Of a stretch of DNA of 56,000 bases, positions 33,601 through 42,902 are shown one piece after another. The notes beneath the pieces are model-generated. The model was not told the origin of the DNA. It ran no database searches and saw nothing but the letters and a program-made list of their open reading frames with translations. This stretch comes from Glandiceps talaboti. Taxonomy: Eukaryota; Hemichordata; Enteropneusta; Spengelidae. Each line of letters begins with the position of its first letter. Position 1 is the stretch's first letter. A program made the translations under genes and the position numbers. Location: positions 26,478,449 through 26,534,448 of the forward strand of contig NC_135553.1 in the NCBI RefSeq assembly GCF_964340395.1. Reading direction: 5' to 3'.

Positions 33601-36037
33601 ACTATATTCTAGCCTGTCTATTGGCTGGATGTGTGACTCTAATACATTATACTAGCTAAAGTGTAAAATTATAAATAATAATAACATTTTACATTTACAC
33701 CAACACAATTGAAGTTTTGTTTTACAGAGAAAATCATGACATCTTTATATTACTTATTAATTTATTTTGTGTACTTCATATGATAATGCTTTTTAAACAA
33801 GTTCTTGACTGTAAGGATATAACTCCAGAAAATAAATAGATTAAATACATAAAATAAATAGATAAATAAATAAATAAATATATATTTATGAATGGTGGAT
33901 ATCAAGCTATGGTTTTAGAATCTTTATTTTTAAGTTTGTGTAAAAAGAAAAAAGAAGTAATATTGAGTTTCAAACAATCTCCCTTGTCCACCCTTACAAA
34001 CAGTAAGAGATCTGGAGAAACTAGACTAGTATGATATGCCAGCCATTTTTTGTATGTAGGTACTATACTACAGACATTAAGGGAGATTTTATTTACAGTC
34101 AGAAATGTTTGGATTGTTTTTTAAACAGGAAAGGTATTATTTTGGGGTCAGGTGTTCTTTTTGTTAAGACTTGTTGTAAAACCTGGCAAGTAAAGCTGAG
34201 ATTTCAGTTTGTGTGTTTAGTCCTTGAAAGTAGTATTACCTTTCTTACAACGGCATACAGGTAGTAATTGTGTTGGCGGATATTGAATTATACCATGACT
34301 CATCGCCTTATTAGATACAAAATGTACCAGACTGATACGATTGACATTTGCAAGGAAATCAAATGAAACAAAATTGTCAAAGTTGAGATGGTGTCATGTA
34401 ACAGATCAGAATATAGTAATCAGTGTGACGTTGGTAATTTGCTGCATTGTGTCAAATTTCATGTCATCATAGACCCATCTACATGCAGGCTGTTGTCGAT
34501 TACAAATCTGAAATAGATCATTTAATGTAAAGGAAGAAAACCTTCAAATTATTGTATAGTTAAATTGACATCCTGTTTGCTGTCTTATTTCATCCATTTA
34601 TTTCCTGTTATCAACAACTCAATAGTATTTTTCGTTAAAAGTAATGTGTGAAATCCACGTTAATTTCATTTCTCCAAACAGTATTTTTTCCAATGGGGCT
34701 TAAACACCAAAATTATGGAATTGTCTGCAAGGTTTACCAGATCCCCCTCCCCCTTCATCTGTTAGTAAAAAAATACTGACAATATCAAATATCAATCTGA
34801 TTAAAATCTGATGTTAAAATACACATAGATTTACCTTTAGTTCCCTCATTATTTGTTTTTGGTATTGATTAGTTTAGTTAAGCTTATTCAGTTATGTCTC
34901 ACCCACCCAATAAAAATATCCATTTATGAACAATTCTATTCCTCAATCAGATTTTAATCAGATTGGGATAATAATATATGTGTTCCAATTATAAACCAAG
35001 GCTGTGGCAGAGTAATTCCAACTCACAAGCTACCCTAACATGATTAAAAAAATGATACCTTTTACATAACTTTTGAAAGATTGTAAGGAAAGATGCAAGA
35101 TGGTCTTTTCACAAATTTCAGATGAAAATAACATCAAAACTGAAAGGCATGTCATGAGATATGTTGATATATGTTGATAGTGATGAATATATTGCATTCC
35201 ATATTTGGGCATATTCTGATAGTGATGAATATATTGCATTCCATATTTGGACAATCTGATAGTGATGAATATATTGCATTCCATATTTGGACATATTCTG
35301 ATTGTGATGAATATATTGCATTCCATATTTGGACATATTCTGATAGAGATGAATATATTGCATTCCATATTTGGACATATTCTGCCAAGGTATAATATCC
35401 CTCTCTCAAAGTGTCATGAACTGAGTTTGTAAACTTTTTACCCAGGTGAAAATACTAATACATAAAACAGCAATTAATTTAGACTATTATAGTTTATGTT
35501 AATGCCAATGTATGCCTTCTATAAAGATGAAATCATTGCCTTGCATTGTTAGTACTCTACATTTGATTGTCTACTACAAGTTCCTTTACATTTGTTATAC
35601 CTGTTATACATCATATTACTTACAAGGTATATCTTAATACCAGGTTTGAGTTCAGTCAGTTACAAATGATGGCTATTATTATACATCCGTACGTAGAATA
35701 CTGTGAGTATCTTTTGAATATGCAGCAAAATACACCCCCCCCCCCCAAAGCAACAACAAACAAACAAAAGTGTAAACTCAGCTTGTGCACTCTTTTTCAA
35801 ATCATTATATGAACATTAAAGGTATGCAAATAATGTCTTTGACTGTTGAATAAATATCTTATAATAACTGACATCTTTCCCATTATTCAATAATGTATGG
35901 TTGTTTCTTTCTTTATGTAGGTTATAGGTACCATTGCCCTAGACAAAGCTGTACAAGCACTGGATAGTACAAATGGAGGCAAGTACTTTGCAGTTGGTGG
36001 TGCTGGTAAGAAGCTGGAGATAGCAGGCTTGGTGTAG
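15395..36037 (+). CDS. Seven-bladed WD40-repeat protein, 7 exons, 347 residues
   Basis: Exons 15395-15606 (ATG at 15406), 16302-16482, 17843-17949, 19611-19760, 21236-21316, 24439-24645 and 35921-36037 join without frameshift; the TAG stop is at 36035-36037. The protein has seven WD-type blades, starting near residues 45, 90, 133, 190, 231, 279 and 319. Examples are VYSLQFSLDSELLVVGLGDG, VMGLAFHPSENNILVGVGAD, AIDFSLNGDVFATGGKDMCV and RIFALKYYPDDNSIFVTGGW; classical WD ends appear as SLKIWD and SLQLWD. Residues 1-44 form a short basic, helix-prone N-terminus (MARRRLEAAIQAGRAIDTAL). WD40 propellers are scaffolds for protein complexes; this one has no extra catalytic domain, so its partner and pathway are not known. 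It resembles proteins usually labelled only as uncharacterised WD-repeat proteins. Introns 3, 5 and 6 and the 3' flank are filled with unrelated minisatellites. Confidence 0.93.
15607..16301. other. WD40 gene intron 1
   Basis: 695 bp, single-copy in appearance, ending in TTTGATAG. A short TA run lies at 16255-16267. No array. Confidence 0.7.
16302..16482 (+). CDS. WD40 gene exon 2
   Basis: Acceptor TTTGATAG, donor GTAAGG; encodes residues 68-127 plus the first base of codon 128. Contains VYHSESGKFYKDVHKG and blade 2 (VMGLAFHPSENNILVGVGAD, then GMISAWEIE). Splits codon 128 (Glu) with exon 3, the only intron not in phase 0. Confidence 0.93.
16673..16853. mobile_element. 181-bp foldback element in intron 2, 10-bp target duplication
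   Basis: The left arm from AATCTGATTAAAATCCAATG to CCTCTGTATTTT (about 64 bp) pairs with the right arm ending AATTTTAATCAGATT, with about seven mismatches. CAGGAAACCC flanks it at 16663-16672 and 16854-16863. The outer TIR word recurs at 34794-34964, so this is a family. Confidence 0.88.
17843..17949 (+). CDS. WD40 gene exon 3
   Basis: Acceptor ATCTTTTTCAG, donor GTGAGT. Completes Glu128 and encodes PHNEINAIDFSLNGDVFATG then GKDMCVRLYDTSRNQ, blade 3. Confidence 0.93.
18981..19403. repeat. 68-bp minisatellite in intron 3, about 6 copies
   Basis: CATTACATGTAAACCCATTC recurs at 18983, 19051, 19119 and onward at exact 68-bp spacing. Each unit continues with ATAGAGACACC, TGGTGTCTTTGAGTTTGTCT and ATATGTACTAGTA. 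The last copy is truncated. Confidence 0.95.
19611..19760 (+). CDS. WD40 gene exon 4
   Basis: Acceptor CTTGTTTCAG, donor GTAAGC; 50 codons in phase 0. Reads LLRTFEGSGDLLADRAEAQE and TGHGRRIFALKYYPDDNSIF, then VTGGWDNSLK. The loop rich in A, E, G and R between blades 3 and 4 is longer than usual. Confidence 0.94.
20360..20585. repeat. Diverged tandem around a CTCTATGGTGGCT word (intron 4)
   Basis: ACTGCC.TCTATGGTGGCT appears four times (near 20364, 20433, 20482 and 20554), linked by shared TCTCAAAGTACATGTA and TAGTCAAAGTAAAT stretches. Spacing is irregular (about 50-70 bp), so this is an old or composite array. Confidence 0.65.
20800..21019. mobile_element. 220-bp foldback element in intron 4, 9-bp target duplication
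   Basis: The arms of about 100 bp begin TAGACTGTCGACAGTCGT and end ACGACTGTCAACAGTCTA. They also share GCCTTTTTTGCTA..TTTTATCTAAAACTAAAG and the AGCAATACTACTATA block. CCACTTTAT flanks at 20791-20799 and 21020-21028. The terminal 14 bases are themselves palindromic. No coding capacity. Confidence 0.88.
21236..21316 (+). CDS. WD40 gene exon 5
   Basis: Acceptor TTATATAACAG, donor GTGAGA; 27 codons. Reads IWDSRTGVGVQRTISGPHIC then GNGIDIK. Shortest internal exon; finishes blade 4 with its WD pair and opens blade 5. Confidence 0.93.
21362..23554. repeat. 63-bp minisatellite, about 35 copies, filling intron 5
   Basis: The unit reads TATTGCATCATAGTAAAGTT, CACAGATGGCTATGTGGTGC, CATATAGAGTCCTTATTGTA. 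Most copies are 63 bp; a minority variant (CCATAGAGTCTATATTG) is 61 bp and shifts frame. The array starts 45 bp after the exon 5 donor, and a last copy at 24353-24420 ends just before the exon 6 acceptor. Minus-strand frames read a 21-residue repeat and are shadows. Confidence 0.97.
23555..24352. mobile_element. About 800-bp insertion near the end of the 63-bp array
   Basis: Interrupts the array between TTATTGTATA and AGTATTGCATC. TTATCACATAA (23554-23564) is matched by the inverted TTATGTGATAA (24196-24206), suggesting one element bounded by 11-bp TIRs. Directly beyond it, 24209-24351 has its own 42-bp inverted arms (TATAATCTCATGAAATCAAT and ATTGATTTCATGGGATTATA). Two adjacent or nested elements are likely. 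No transposase motif. Confidence 0.6.
24439..24645 (+). CDS. WD40 gene exon 6
   Basis: Acceptor TCCCATACAG, donor GTAATT; 69 codons. Reads DGKILTGSWVSHDSLQLWDF and continues to YLYTCQFCDNNIVLAGGSGT and NGVTAINRNTHE, completing blade 5 and most of blade 6. Confidence 0.94.
24998..25149. repeat. 60-bp repeat, about 2.5 copies (intron 6)
   Basis: ATGATGGTTGAATGGTGCGA, GTGACTGG.TTTGAATCTG and AACATTACCA.TT.TGGA.TC recur at 60-bp spacing with mismatches. Adjoins the 59-bp array directly. Confidence 0.85.
25150..26484. repeat. 59-bp minisatellite, about 22 copies (intron 6)
   Basis: Unit AGGCTGGTCTATCATATCCA, TGTACTAGGGCTACACAGTG, ACTGAGAGTCATCACTATG. Spacing is exactly 59 (25151, 25210 and so on). 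Variable sites are AGG/AGA, TAGG/TGGG, ATCAC/ATTAC and TATG/TGTG. Confidence 0.97.
27302..27656 (+). pseudogene. C-terminal fragment of a CR1/Rex-type LINE reverse transcriptase
   Basis: Reads SDHVINICKAASHALWKIGK, TEKLVHAFITSCLDYCNSLL, YGLPLQQIRKLQIIQNSAAR, then LVV. After a one-base shift near 27538 it continues KVEHITPVLHSLHWLPIQKR and IELKVFCIVFKVLNG. These are hallmark C-terminal segments of CR1/Rex-like LINEs. The copy is truncated at both ends, is in the intron's sense direction, and runs directly into the 48-bp array. Confidence 0.85.
27640..28505. repeat. 48-bp minisatellite with a 198-bp higher-order repeat (intron 6)
   Basis: Basic unit GTGAATGAGTGTAGTGGAGT, CACATATTTAGTTAGTAGAC, AGGCTATA. 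Four units plus a TCATGACA insertion form a 198-bp block whose TCATGACA mark falls at 27677, 27875 and 28073. The unit is a multiple of three and stop-free on both strands, giving spurious frames of 211 and 280 codons. Confidence 0.95.
28560..30935. repeat. 29-bp minisatellite, about 80 copies (intron 6)
   Basis: Unit TAAATCATAATACTGCTTAC, TGTACAGGG. Very homogeneous. Marker variants are TGGG for AGGG, AACC for AATC and AATTCTG for AATACTG. AATTCTG sits at 29873 and 30163 and TGGG at 30005 and 30295, both 290 bp (ten units) apart. Confidence 0.98.
31120..33655. repeat. 45-bp minisatellite, about 56 copies (intron 6)
   Basis: Unit TGTGTGACTCCAATACACTA, TATTCTAGCCTGTCTATTGG, CTGGA. Variants are CAGTGTACT for CAATACACT, a 2-bp deletion (CACTATTCTAG), CATTATACTAG, and GACG for GATG. 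The unit equals 15 codons, so long open frames appear on both strands. Marker order suggests segmental duplication inside the array. Confidence 0.98.
33656..35150. other. Intron 6 remainder, no gene
   Basis: AT-rich sequence with a short (AAAT)n run at 33850-33890. It contains the TIR element at 34794-34964. Confidence 0.6.
34794..34964. mobile_element. 171-bp TIR element, same end family as 16673-16853
   Basis: Begins AATCTGATTAAAATCTGAT and ends ATCAGATTTTAATCAGATT, a perfect inverted match of about 19 bp. The interior differs from the intron 2 copy. I see no clear target duplication. Confidence 0.7.
35165..35393. repeat. 42-bp minisatellite, about 5 copies (intron 6)
   Basis: Unit TGATAGTGATGAATATATTG, CATTCCATATTTGGACATAT, TC. 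One copy is shortened to ACAATC. Located about 0.5 kb before the last exon. Confidence 0.93.
35921..36037 (+). CDS. WD40 gene last coding exon
   Basis: Acceptor TTTCTTTATGTAG; 38 codons then TAG. Reads VIGTIALDKAVQALDSTNGG and KYFAVGGAGKKLEIAGLV, closing blade 7. Eleven kilobases of intron separate it from exon 6, yet the splice gives a continuous propeller. Confidence 0.92.
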   Translation, partial: VIGTIALDKAVQALDSTNGGKYFAVGGAGKKLEIAGLV

Positions 36038-36720
36038 TACAACCCTGGGTTGACCTTTGTGACACTGATATATTCCATCCATAAAACCAGTACAATTACA
36101 GTTAGGGAAATATTGCCTTATGTTTTAATGCACTAACATGTATGACAATGTAAATAGTTTTCTTGTAACATTTATAATGGATTTTAGTTTTCAGTATTTG
36201 TATATTTAGGAAGGGCGTGTTTGAGACTTACACAAGAGGGAGGACAGAATCTGTAATCTTGTAATTTGATATGTATCAGGTTATACATCACATGCAAAAT
36301 ACTCAACATAGTAACTTATAATTACTCTTTAAAGATGTACACTCTTTGTCATAAAAGCTTAGCATTTGGGTGTTTGAGACATGCACAATCCTTGTCATAA
36401 AAGCTTTAGCATTTGAGTCAAGGATTTATGCTGCAGCAACAGTTTACTCTAAAACTGGACACATCTAAAGATGCATAAGTCTGAGGCAATCATTCAATAA
36501 ACCCATTCATACAGGCCAACTTCCACTTTACAAGCAATCATTCAATAAACCCATTCATACAGGCCAGCTTCCACTTTACAAGCAATCATTCATTACAATA
36601 AACCTCCATAACTTAGCTATGACTGTATGTACCAGTAGATCAACAGCAACATTGATAAGTATTGTATTGCCCTATTGTCAATCTTTAAACATAGAATACA
36701 GCAAGTATATGTACTTTTTA
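36038..36720 (+). other. Probable 3' UTR of the WD40 gene
   Basis: AATAAA hexamers occur at 36496, 36544 and 36597, two of them inside a 48-bp duplicated segment (CAAGCAATCATTCAATAAAC then CCATTCATACAGGCC). Another AATAAA at 37826 is followed by a GT-rich stretch (GTGTTTGTTGATG), a good alternative polyadenylation site beyond the 59-bp array. Which one is used cannot be told. Confidence 0.45.
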
Positions 36721-36721
36721 T

Positions 36722-37439
36722 TAGTGTATTCCTTATACATGTAGACAGTGTTACTGTACATCTGTTGACAAAATTGCTGTCAGTGTATTCCCTATACATG
36801 TAGACAGTGTTACTGCACCTCTTTTGACAGAATTGCTGTCAGTGTATTCCCTATACATGTAGACAGTGTTACTGTACATCTGTTGACAGAATTGCTGTCA
36901 GTGTATTCCCTATACATGTAGACAGTGTTACTGTACATCTGTTGACAGAATTGCTGTCAGTGTATTCCCTGTACATGTAGACAGTGTTACTGTACATCTG
37001 TTGACAGAATTGCTGTCAGTGTATTTCCTATACATGTAGACAGTGTTACTGTACATCTGTTGACAGAATTGCTGTCAGTGTATTCCCTATACATGTAGAC
37101 AGTGTTACTGTACATCTGTTGACAGAATTGCTGTCAGTGTATTTCCTATACATGTAGACAGTGTTACTGTACATCTGCTGACAGAATTGCTGTCAGTGTA
37201 TTCCTTATACATGTAGACAGTGTTACTGTACATCTGTTGACAGAATTGCTGTCAGTGTATTCCCTATACATGTAGACAGTGTTACTGTACATCTGTTGAC
37301 AGAATTGCTGTCAGTATATTCCCTGTACATGTAGACAGTGTTACTGTACATCTGTTGACAGAATTGCTGTCAGTGTATTCCTTATACATGTAGACAGTGT
37401 TACTGTACATCTGTTGACAGAATTGCTGTCAGTGTATTG
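36722..37439. repeat. 59-bp minisatellite, about 12 copies, downstream of the WD40 stop
   Basis: Unit GCTGTCAGTGTATTCCCTAT, ACATGTAGACAGTGTTACTG, TACATCTGTTGACAGAATT. Unrelated in sequence to the intronic 59-bp unit. It could be transcribed in the 3' UTR if the 37826 polyadenylation signal is used. Confidence 0.96.
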
Positions 37440-38129
37440 TCAGACCCCTTCCCCCCCTAAATGAACAAAGTTATGTGACATATTGTGCGATCGGCCTTAA
37501 GGTGTCGTGAATTATTGTTGTGCCAAAGTAAGCCTTGTATGTCAAGTTTACTTTTTATATGAATTATTATTTTCATCCACACAACATATTTTCTCAAGGA
37601 CAATGTCCTATTTCTAATTTTACCAATCTATTAATATAATCTTTATTGTTACATTTTGTAAATATACCAGCAATTCAGTAATATGCTTATTTATGATTTG
37701 AATGTTCAAAACATTAAAGTGACTCATACTGAGTTTATCAGCATTTTCACTTATCTGTGAAAATACTGATAAACTAATAATACTTATTATTATTATTTAT
37801 ATTGATAATACTTACAAAAAACTTCAATAAAACTATTCTTGTATAATGTGTTTGTTGATGTATGCCTTCTATGACATTACAAATTATGTTATAGCTTTGT
37901 TAGAACTGTTGGTTGCTTAGTAGGGAGTTCCTGTACATTTTTTGTTTTGATACATACGATAAATTATGTCATCAGATCATTTATAAGTTATATATTAAGA
38001 CCCGGTTTGAGTTCAGTCAATTTGCAAGTGATGGTTAAGTACTCTTCAATAAGTACAATACTGTGCATATCTTTTAAATTATATTTAGAAGAATTACATC
38101 CTAAAAACATAGAAACTCAGCTTGTGCCC

Positions 38130-38650
38130 CTTTAATGGTTACATAGTTTTATAGACTTCAGTTGATACTGTACATCTTACTGGTTTGTACAGAACCAACA
38201 TGGTTACATAGTTATATAGACTTCAGTTGATACTGTACATCTTACTGGTTTGTACAGAACCAACATGGTTACATAGTTATATAGACTTCAGTTGATACTG
38301 TACATCTTACTGGTTTGTACAGAACCAACATGGTTACATAGTTATATAGACTTCAGTTGATACTGTACATCTTACTGGTTTGTACAGAACCAACATGGTT
38401 ACATAGTTATATAGACTTCAGTTGATACTGTACATCTTACTGGTTTGTACAGAACCAAAATGGTTACATAGTTTTATACACTTCAGTTGATACTGTACAT
38501 CTTACTGGTTTGTACAGAACCAACATGGTTACATAGTTATATAGACTTCAGTTGATACTGTACATCTTACTGGTTTGTACAGAACTAACATGGTTATATA
38601 GTTATATAGACTTCAGTTGATACTGTACATCTTACTGGTTTGTACAGAAC
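38130..38650. repeat. 65-bp minisatellite, about 8 copies
   Basis: Unit TGGTTACATAGTTATATAGA, CTTCAGTTGATACTGTACAT, CTTACTGGTTTGTACAGAAC, CAACA. Exact 65-bp spacing (38201, 38266 and so on). Confidence 0.96.
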
Positions 38651-39054
38651 TGATTGTTGTTTGTATTTTGTCTATGAAAATGATTGTGCCAAAATCTGGG
38701 GAGTTTTCTGAATTAATTGGTTGTAACATATTTGTGTATGTTTGAATAGCCAAACATTTATTACATTGAGTACTGTGGTACTAAGTATTTTAAGATATAC
38801 CTCATTAACTATATTTCTATTGATGTATTGTAATAACTAAAGGTAATACATTTTGTAGGGCTGGGATTAGGGAGTAGAGCTTGTGTGTATATTAAAAGCT
38901 TATGTGCCACATCACTGGTGCCAGGTTATGATGCCAAGAAAACAGCCTCCGTCCTCAGCTTACCTCATTGCTTCTACATCAGTGATAACTCATTAACAAC
39001 ATGAAGTTTATGTAAATTTTATAACATAAACTTTTCATATGACAAACTATTCCT

Positions 39055-39375
39055 GAACCTACTGTCAGGTTATTGGACACCTACAAGATGTTTCCTGGCA
39101 CCCACCTGAACCCACTGTCAGGTTATTGGACACCTACAAGATGTTTCCTGGCACCCACCTGAACCCACTGTCAGGTTATTGGACACCTACAAGATGTTTC
39201 CTGGCACCCACCTGAACCCACTGTCAGGTTATTGGACACCTACAAGATGTTTCCTGGCACCTACCTTAACCCACTGTCAGGTTATTGGACACCTACAAGA
39301 TGTTTCCTGGCACCCACGTGAACCCACTCTCAGGTTATTGGACACATAAAGATGTTTCCTGGCACCCACATGAGT
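39055..39375. repeat. 53-bp minisatellite, about 6 copies
   Basis: Unit ACTGTCAGGTTATTGGACAC, CTACAAGATGTTTCCTGGCA, CCCACCTGAACCC; spacing 53 (39061, 39114 and so on). Confidence 0.95.
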
Positions 39376-39698
39376 TTGTTTTATGCATGAGTTATCTTTC
39401 ACCATCCTGCAAGTAGCTAGACACTCAGTTTAAGCCAAAGTGGGAATCAACAGCTACTGAGAAAGGATGTATAAATGTGTTTAGGAGCTAATTTGATTTT
39501 GCATTTATGTAACTATGTTATTTATATATTGATATGCTTGTCCCAGTTTATTAATGAACAATCCATATCCTACATTATAATTCAGCCATATAATACTGTT
39601 TACATCATTTTTGATTTGTTAAACTTGTATTGAGATTGTCACTGAAAGTTGTGTTCAATTCATAACAGTTGTCAAGAGTACAATTTAATGAGAAATTA

Positions 39699-40095
39699 CA
39701 GTAGACTCTCGCCAAGCTGCTCCTCAGTTACAATGTGCAACGTTGTAGAGTCTAGCTTCTTGTACTATTTTTATTATTTTCCCACATTATTTATTTGAAA
39801 CAAATGATAATAGTGAATTATATATAAGACAGTTTGTGCATTCATTTCTGGTATGCATATCAATTTGTTTTGTCGTACAAGCAGTTTGACCGTACCTGTC
39901 AATGAATGCCATGATAGCCTGACATCACTGACTAAATCCCCCATATCAAATTTGTTTTCTACATGGGCAACATCCAACATTGTCCTTAAACCACGGGTCT
40001 CTCTGTGGCAACAATACAACACATGCCACTCAAACATTGCATCACCACAAAAATAGACCCTGGCTTGTATGAATTCTTTAGCAAGGGGTCTACTG
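39699..40095. mobile_element. Pogo/Tigger-like element, non-autonomous, about 397 bp
   Basis: The ends read CAGTAGACTCTCG at the left and GGGGTCTACTG at the right (inverted CAGTAGACCCC), each flanked by TA. A CAGTAGAC end with TA target site is typical of the pogo/Tigger branch of Tc1/mariner. The interior lacks a transposase; the frames inside on both strands are not recognisable. Confidence 0.65.
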
Positions 40096-40500
40096 TATTC
40101 TGTATTTGAAAAAAATGACCAAACAGTTTGTAAATAAATAAATAAATAGCTAGATTTGTGAGTTACATGTATATGTATATGATGTTACATAATGTTGCTA
40201 CATTTACTGCTTTAAGTAGTTTTGGAAAGAAGAAGAAATTGAAAAATGTTTTACTTTTTTTTTTATTCACTAATGTAGAGAAAATAAAGTCCAGTGGATA
40301 ACGTTCATATTGTGTAAGTTCTGTTTGTATTTGTTTAGATTGTATAATATTATATAGAATTTATTTGTACAACAGGCTACGACGAAAACATTACAAACAT
40401 TCCCAATTTGCCTTTTGTTAAGAGTCATGCCAGAAGTTTTATATTTGCCCAATGTTTCAGACAATACACAAAATGTTCAACATTAAAAAATATTTTCCTT

Positions 40501-41480
40501 TTTACCTCCCGTAAGGGTATGGGAGGTATTAAAAGGGGAATGTCCGTCTGTGTGTGTGTCTGTCTGTCTGTCTGTGTCATCATTTGCTAAAAATCGGCTG
40601 GCTCAATTATAATGAAATTTGGAATATATAATCTTTAGGGTAATGACTAGACCTGATTAGGTTTTGAGCCAGATCTGTTAATGTTTAATTAGAGAAATTT
40701 GCATATTAATGAAATCAACTAATTAAGCAAGCAATATCTTAAGACTGCATACTTCAATTTCAATATAATTTAGTGTATTCGTTAAACATAACAACATACA
40801 TTTGTCCTATAAAATTTGGTGATGTACCTTACAGCGTTAACGAATAATTTGCATAATTAATTATTTTTGGTAATTAGGCTGTATCTTAAGAATGCATCCT
40901 TCATATTCAACATAATTTAGTACATACACTAACCATGAGAAAACACATATGTCCTATCAAGTTTGTTGATGTACCTTTCAGTGTTAATGAATAATTTGCA
41001 TAATTAATGATTTTTGGTAATTAGGCTATATCTTAAGACTGCATACTTCAATTTCAATACAATTTAGTACATACGTTAAACATAACAAAGCGGATATGTC
41101 CTATAAAATATTTGATATAGCTTAGTCAGTTTTAATGAAAAATTTGCATAATTAGTTATTTTAGGTAACTAGGTTGTATCTTACAACTGCAAGCTTCAAA
41201 TTTGGTATAATATGATACATATATCAACCATAATAATACGCACCTGTCCTATGAAGTTTGTTCCTACAACTTTTACCTTTAATGAGTATTTTGAATAATG
41301 AACGATATTCAGTAATTAAGCAGTATCATGCACTCCTCAAATTCTGTATAATTTGGCACATACATTAACCTAAGAAAGCACACTTGTCCAAAAATAAAAC
41401 CTGTTACCATAGTTTTTTTTTTAGTTTAATGAGTTATTTGCATAATTAGTTATTCCCTTACGGGAGGCATTCAGTTTAAA
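40501..41480. mobile_element. Dispersed element with 148-bp core repeats (pearl/DINE-1-like)
   Basis: The left part starts TTTACCTCCCGTAAGGG, followed by a short CTGT tetranucleotide run (40557-40575). Then come about five diverged core repeats keyed on AATTTGCATAATTA at 40697, 40846, 40993, 41141, 41287 and 41435 (146-149 bp apart). The right end is CCCTTACGGGAGGCATTCAG. CCTCCCGTAAGGG and CCCTTACGGGAGG are inverted matches. A 5' block, a tetranucleotide run, tandem core repeats near 150 bp and a 3' end is the architecture of bivalve pearl and DINE-1-type Helitron relatives. That assignment is by architecture only. Confidence 0.65.
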
Positions 41481-41757
41481 TCTGGTAGTTTAAGGTAATA
41501 TCAACACATCTTGGGAGTGTTTTGAGAACATTTTCAGAGGCACTTTAAAAGCAGCACTAGCTGCAACTGGAATGTTATTTTGTAAGGTACAATAACTTAC
41601 TCATGATATCGTACATCATGAACAGTATTGCATCACATGTGGGTAAACATATTTTTTGTTGCTGTGTCCACCCCTAAAATTCAGTGCCCTCAACGGTGAT
41701 CATGATTTCAACCTGATTGTGTACTGTTTATGGATAATATCAACCCCTGATTAACAT

Positions 41758-42870
41758 GTGCAATGTCTAATTATACTGTTACAGAGTAAGGATGTACATT
41801 TACTAAGAGATATGTATGTTGACACTAGATCTGAGTCGGACCATCAACCTATTGTGTTTAAAATACATTTTCCCAGTATTTGTAACGTGACTTCAAATGT
41901 TTCTACTGATGAAAGTAACATGATTAAGAATTTGTTTAACTGCAAGTGGGATGGTAATCTGATGACTGGAGTTTCTACATTCTGGGGAAGTGAACAGATT
42001 AATCAGTTATTGATAGATAATAGCAATTTAATTACAGTTGGTGCTATTGATGATGCTTGAGAAAAGTTACTTTGTCTAATTCAAGATTCACTCAGCTGTA
42101 TGCCAAAAAAAACAGCCCAGGAGACGTCATGATAAAATTAATTATTGGTGGGACAGTGAGTGCGGAGAGTTAAAATTGCAAGTTAAACGCTCACTTTTAA
42201 CAGGCGCTGTCCTGGAGCATTTGATAACTATAAAGTTATTCGTCACAGGTATCATAATCTATTGCGTCATAAAAAGAAGAGTTACGATATAAAAAAACGA
42301 AAGAGTTTAATGGATGCTGTTTACGATTAGACCTTACACTCCTGGGGTTTCAGATACCATACTGAATACTTTTCTGTTTTATTTAACACACCAGGTAATC
42401 TTGCAGAAGATTTCAATGACTTTTAATGAAATGGAAGACTTTGTGAATGATTCATTTTCCTTGTCTTATACTGCCAGAGTGGATGAACACACTCGAATTT
42501 TCAATTCTACATATAGTGTACAACAGGGTTCCATTTTGTTCCCACTGTTGTTTAATCTTTTTATTAATGATATTGGTGAATGTCTGCAGACTGGTATCTA
42601 TTGTGGTGTTCATGTTGGTATGTTGAAACTAATCTATTTGTTATTTGCTGATGATTTATCCATATGTAGCAGTAGTACGATTGGATTACAGAGGCAGCTA
42701 GGAAAACTCAATTCTTATTGTAAAAAATGGAAGTTGAAAATCAATGCTAATAAGTCTAAAGTTGTGTTCAGAAACGGAGGAAGACTAAGGAATTATGAAA
42801 AATGGTTTATTGATGGTGTCATTTTATAATTATCTTGGAGTGATGTTTTCGTGTCTGAGATGTAAATGAG
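41758..42870 (+). pseudogene. Dead LINE fragment (endonuclease end and RT core)
   Basis: Begins with the end of an endonuclease (DMYVDTRSESDHQPIVFKI, with the SDHQP box). After several stops, RT follows: SVQQGSILFPLLFNLFINDI, LLFADDLSICSSS (catalytic FADD) and CKKWKLKINANKSKVVF. After a frameshift at about 42826 it reads YNYLGVMFS. The middle of the RT is missing, so it is internally deleted as well as truncated. It resembles the LINE at 8080-11335 in style but not in detail. Confidence 0.82.
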
Positions 42871-42902
42871 TGATGAACTGAATACCAACCAATTCACAAT
42901 AT

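Noticed and set aside
31112-33659. Many frames of 70-279 codons on both strands
   Set aside because: The 45-bp unit is 15 codons without stops; all are artefacts of the array.
39774-40056. Overlapping frames on both strands (67 and 87 codons)
   Set aside because: Lie in the pogo/Tigger-like element but show no transposase motifs.
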